Assembly (NCBI GenBank): GCA_902771735.1
Contig: CACXXO010000016.1
Location: forward strand, 1 to 52,357
Reading direction: 5' to 3'
DNA from: an uncultured Bacteroidota bacterium
Lineage (GTDB): Bacteria > Bacteroidota > Bacteroidia > Bacteroidales > P3
DNA: 52,357 bases
The notes beneath the pieces were generated by a model. That model was not told the DNA's origin and did no database searches. It was given only the letters and a program-made list of their open reading frames with translations. Every line of letters begins with the position of its first letter. The first letter of the stretch is position 1. This document shows, piece after piece, positions 50,298 through 52,357 of the stretch. Position numbers and translations under genes: made by a program.

Positions 50298-52193
50298 TTA
50301 ATTCTTAATTCTCACCGCCTCCTCCCCCATCTGTATCATGCCGAGGCCATAGTGGCGCATCTTCGCAGCCCGCTCAGGTTCCTCTCCAATATAGTCGTGG
50401 AGGTCGCGTTCTTTATATCGGTAAAGGCTTTCGCGCCCATCCTGCTTCACGCGGTAGATGTAGAACCACTCATCATCCACCACGCCAATCTTGTCGTCGG
50501 CGCAGAAGTAGGCCATCTGTCTGCTGTAGCGTGTTGCGTCGAGACCCAACATCCGGTCGGCACCGTCGAGGCCCAGCCATCCGAGGATGGTGGGGGCTAT
50601 GTCTATCTGCGCGACAATGCCCTGCGAGAAAGCAGGTGTCATCCCGCCAAAGAAAAGCAGCGGCACATGGTTGTACGACAGCGGCATATCATAGCTTTTG
50701 TCCATCGCGGCGCCGTGGTCGGCCACAAAGACGAAGAGCGTCTTCCCGAACCAAGGCTTCTGCGCCGCCATACGCATGAAGCGTCCGATGGCCCAGTCGG
50801 CATATTCAACCACCTGCTTATCAATCTCTTTATGTTTAAAACGGTGGTCGATACCCTTGGGAATGACATACGGGCCATGGTCCGAGATGGTCATCACACC
50901 GGCAAAGAACGGGCCCTTGGCGGCCATGCTGTCGCAGTGCTCGAGCACGTGGTCGAAAAGCACATGGTCGGGCGGTCCCCAGGTGTTGACATACTCTTCC
51001 TCGGGGTAGTCCTTTTTCTCCACCACACGCTGCATCCCGTTGAGTGTCATGAATCCCAGCAGATTGTCAAAGTCGGCCTCATGAGCCACGAAGAAGGTGG
51101 TGCTGTAGCCCGCCTCCGACAACGCTTGCGGCAGGCCATAGACACGCGGCAGGGGCGTCTGTCTCATAGAGTGGCGCGCCAGCAGGGCGGGCTGTCCATA
51201 GAGGGTCGAATAGATGCCGTTATAGGTATGGATACCTGCCGACCACGCATTTGTGCAGGTCAGCGAACGTTCCATCAGGCTGTCGAGGCAAGGCGTCAGG
51301 CTCGCCGCCGCTCCCGCAGGGCCCAGACAGGTCTTGTCGGCACTCATCGATTCCATCAGCACCACGATGACATTGGTGCCTTTCTCCAAGTGGCCGCCTG
51401 CGGCGGTTTGTTCTCTCCGCTCCTCTTCAAACACCGCACGGGCGGTCTCCATATCGACGAGGTTTATCTCTTGGTTGGCATCTTTCCCACTGGCCTGCAA
51501 GCTTTTAATAAACGTAAAGGTGGGGTTCAACCCAATCTGGTTGATGAAGGGGTTGGCACTGAAATAGGCCGTCGACACCCTCACAGGCCTTCCGCCCGTC
51601 ACCGTGCCACGCTGCCCGAAAAACCACAGCACCAGCAACATCGCCGCCACCGGGATGCTCCACCCATAGGGCAGCCTTTCTCCAAACACAAGCACCCTCC
51701 TGTAAATCAACCTCCCCAACAGCCACCAAGCCACCGTGACCACCACAAAAGCAAGCAGATAGAGCCAATAGCGCGGCTCGCCGAGAATCATGCCTGCCGA
51801 AGTGCCGAAGTCCTCGGCCCACGACAACGCCACGACATCCAAACGATTGAAAAAATAGCAGAAATAGGGTATGTCCGCCGCTCCGGCAAAGAAGCAGACA
51901 GTATAGAGCGTCATCGTAAAATAATGTATCACAGCGTAATATACACGCCGCTCTATACGTGCCATCTCGCCAACAATCAGCAGCAGCAGCGGCAGCGCCA
52001 GCACATAGCAACTCACCACGGTGTCGAACCGCAGCCCCATCAGCAAGGCCTTGCCGTAAAGGCCGCCAAAATCATCAGGACCCTCCGACTGACCACAATA
52101 GGCCCACGTCTCCGCCAAGCGAAAGAGAGTGAGAAACACCATCCCCGCCAAGTAGACACATATCAGATAGTTGAACCGTGCGCTCCTCTTCAT
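50298..52193 (-). CDS. LTA-synthase-like sulfatase-fold membrane enzyme, copy 3
   Basis: This 631-residue paralogue starts MKRSARFNYLICVYLAGMVF. The in-frame region upstream contains the promoter and is excluded, giving ATG 52193. Motifs: NVIVVLMESMSADKTCLGPA, AWSAGIHTYNGIYSTLYGQP, FVFVADHGAAMDKSYDMPLS and MLGLDATRYSRQMAYFCADD. It is the first gene of the operon and its promoter is only nine bases upstream, so the transcript has almost no leader. All three copies have full-length domains, which suggests specialised rather than decayed duplicates. Confidence 0.87.
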   Translation of the reverse strand: MKRSARFNYLICVYLAGMVFLTLFRLAETWAYCGQSEGPDDFGGLYGKALLMGLRFDTVVSCYVLALPLLLLIVGEMARIERRVYYAVIHYFTMTLYTVCFFAGAADIPYFCYFFNRLDVVALSWAEDFGTSAGMILGEPRYWLYLLAFVVVTVAWWLLGRLIYRRVLVFGERLPYGWSIPVAAMLLVLWFFGQRGTVTGGRPVRVSTAYFSANPFINQIGLNPTFTFIKSLQASGKDANQEINLVDMETARAVFEEERREQTAAGGHLEKGTNVIVVLMESMSADKTCLGPAGAAASLTPCLDSLMERSLTCTNAWSAGIHTYNGIYSTLYGQPALLARHSMRQTPLPRVYGLPQALSEAGYSTTFFVAHEADFDNLLGFMTLNGMQRVVEKKDYPEEEYVNTWGPPDHVLFDHVLEHCDSMAAKGPFFAGVMTISDHGPYVIPKGIDHRFKHKEIDKQVVEYADWAIGRFMRMAAQKPWFGKTLFVFVADHGAAMDKSYDMPLSYNHVPLLFFGGMTPAFSQGIVAQIDIAPTILGWLGLDGADRMLGLDATRYSRQMAYFCADDKIGVVDDEWFYIYRVKQDGRESLYRYKERDLHDYIGEEPERAAKMRHYGLGMIQMGEEAVRIKN

Positions 52194-52356
52194 TGCGGAT
52201 GCAAAGATACGAATTATTTTCCAATCTCTCCGCCTCCATTTTTCCGATATATGTCGTTGCGCTCGCATTTCCCTCATTGTCAACGGCGAAACCGTAGAGA
52301 TGCACCTCCTTCCCCTGCCACCTCTCGGGCAGCGCCAGCTGCACGCTCTTCATCCG
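52075..52356 (-). CDS. Partial C-terminus of a DUF6266-like protein (5' end outside window)
   Basis: The frame is open to the window edge. Its visible start reads VQLALPERWQGKEVHLYGFA, then TTYIGKMEAER, a pattern seen at the end of DUF6266-type proteins. No stop occurs where such proteins normally end. Instead the frame runs about 50 codons into the promoter and coding region of copy 3, reading that DNA in another frame. Either the stop was lost by mutation or the last part is untranslated noise. Confidence 0.4.
   Translation of the reverse strand, partial: RMKSVQLALPERWQGKEVHLYGFAVDNEGNASATTYIGKMEAERLENNSYLCIRNEEERTVQLSDMCLLGGDGVSHSLSLGGDVGLLWSVGGS
52203..52210 (-). promoter_or_regulatory. 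-7 box of the sulfatase-uvrB operon
   Basis: On the minus strand TATCTTTG lies nine bases before the ATG of copy 3. The distance predicts a leader of only a few bases or none. A -33 element at the usual spacing is weak. Confidence 0.6.
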
Positions 52357-52357
52357 C

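Overview
The window looks like a chromosome segment from a member of the order Bacteroidales (Bacteroidota); family and species cannot be fixed from the sequence alone. Reasons: promoters of the Bacteroides type (-33 TTTG or TTG, about 19 bases, then -7 TAnnTTTG) recur throughout; there is a PorT-like type IX secretion protein and a surface protein with a type IX (type A) sorting tail; lipoproteins, OmpA proteins and a DUF6266-like protein have Bacteroidota character; and etfB-etfA-acyl-CoA dehydrogenase is arranged as in Porphyromonas-like bacteria. Most of the window is GC-rich housekeeping sequence. The first 3.5 kb is clearly AT-richer and looks accessory.

Layout. 1-3486: three orphan 3' ends of RHS genes, each followed by a probable immunity gene (Sel1-like, lipoprotein, small membrane protein); the second carries a JAB-like toxin domain and the third is broken by palindromic inserts. 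3804-4030: a strong promoter and a structured RNA resembling 6S RNA. 4074-9360: a DUF6266-like protein, then etfB, etfA and acyl-CoA dehydrogenase. Both spacers of that operon are built from 10-base tandem repeats (GGAAGATAAC) facing CTATCTCC repeats, and the second encloses a deleted S23/IVP four-helix-bundle gene. 9359-14756 (minus): a TonB-like protein and a trkA-trkH-trkH potassium-uptake operon. 14960-18086: FtsE-like ATPase, OmpA protein, FemAB/GNAT-like transferase and rlmH. 18089-19420 (minus): a membrane-bound LytTR regulator and a small unknown protein, with three 20-base phased repeats upstream. 19565-23043: fabH, fabF, fabZ, fabG. 23296-28903: nitroreductase, long-chain acyl-CoA ligase, Wza-like lipoprotein, tRNA-Gln(TTG), asparaginase, PorT-like protein. 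28904-36956: a flavoprotein (minus), a second acyl-CoA ligase (plus), and an M3 peptidase-rnr operon (minus). 37272-44039: coiled-coil lipoprotein, a 1164-residue type IX cargo protein and a large OmpA protein with an alanine-rich insert. 44310-52193 (minus): three tandem LTA-synthase-like sulfatase-fold enzymes, the last overlapping uvrB. The window ends inside a further minus-strand gene.

Functional themes: lipid metabolism (acyl-CoA dehydrogenase with its ETF, two acyl-CoA ligases, four FAS II genes), envelope and surface (OmpA proteins, Wza-like, PorT, type IX cargo, LTA-synthase-like transferases), K+ uptake, and RNA/DNA maintenance (rnr, rlmH, uvrB).

The strongest unexplained signals are (1) the hairpin-forming repeat spacers of the etf operon, one enclosing an IVP relic, which resemble rRNA intervening sequences moved into an mRNA; (2) a five-copy oriented palindromic element (core CCTACCAACTCCTACC) with compensatory arm changes and a one-sided tail; (3) the RHS cassette array with an in-frame split palindromic insertion; and (4) the 6S-like RNA.
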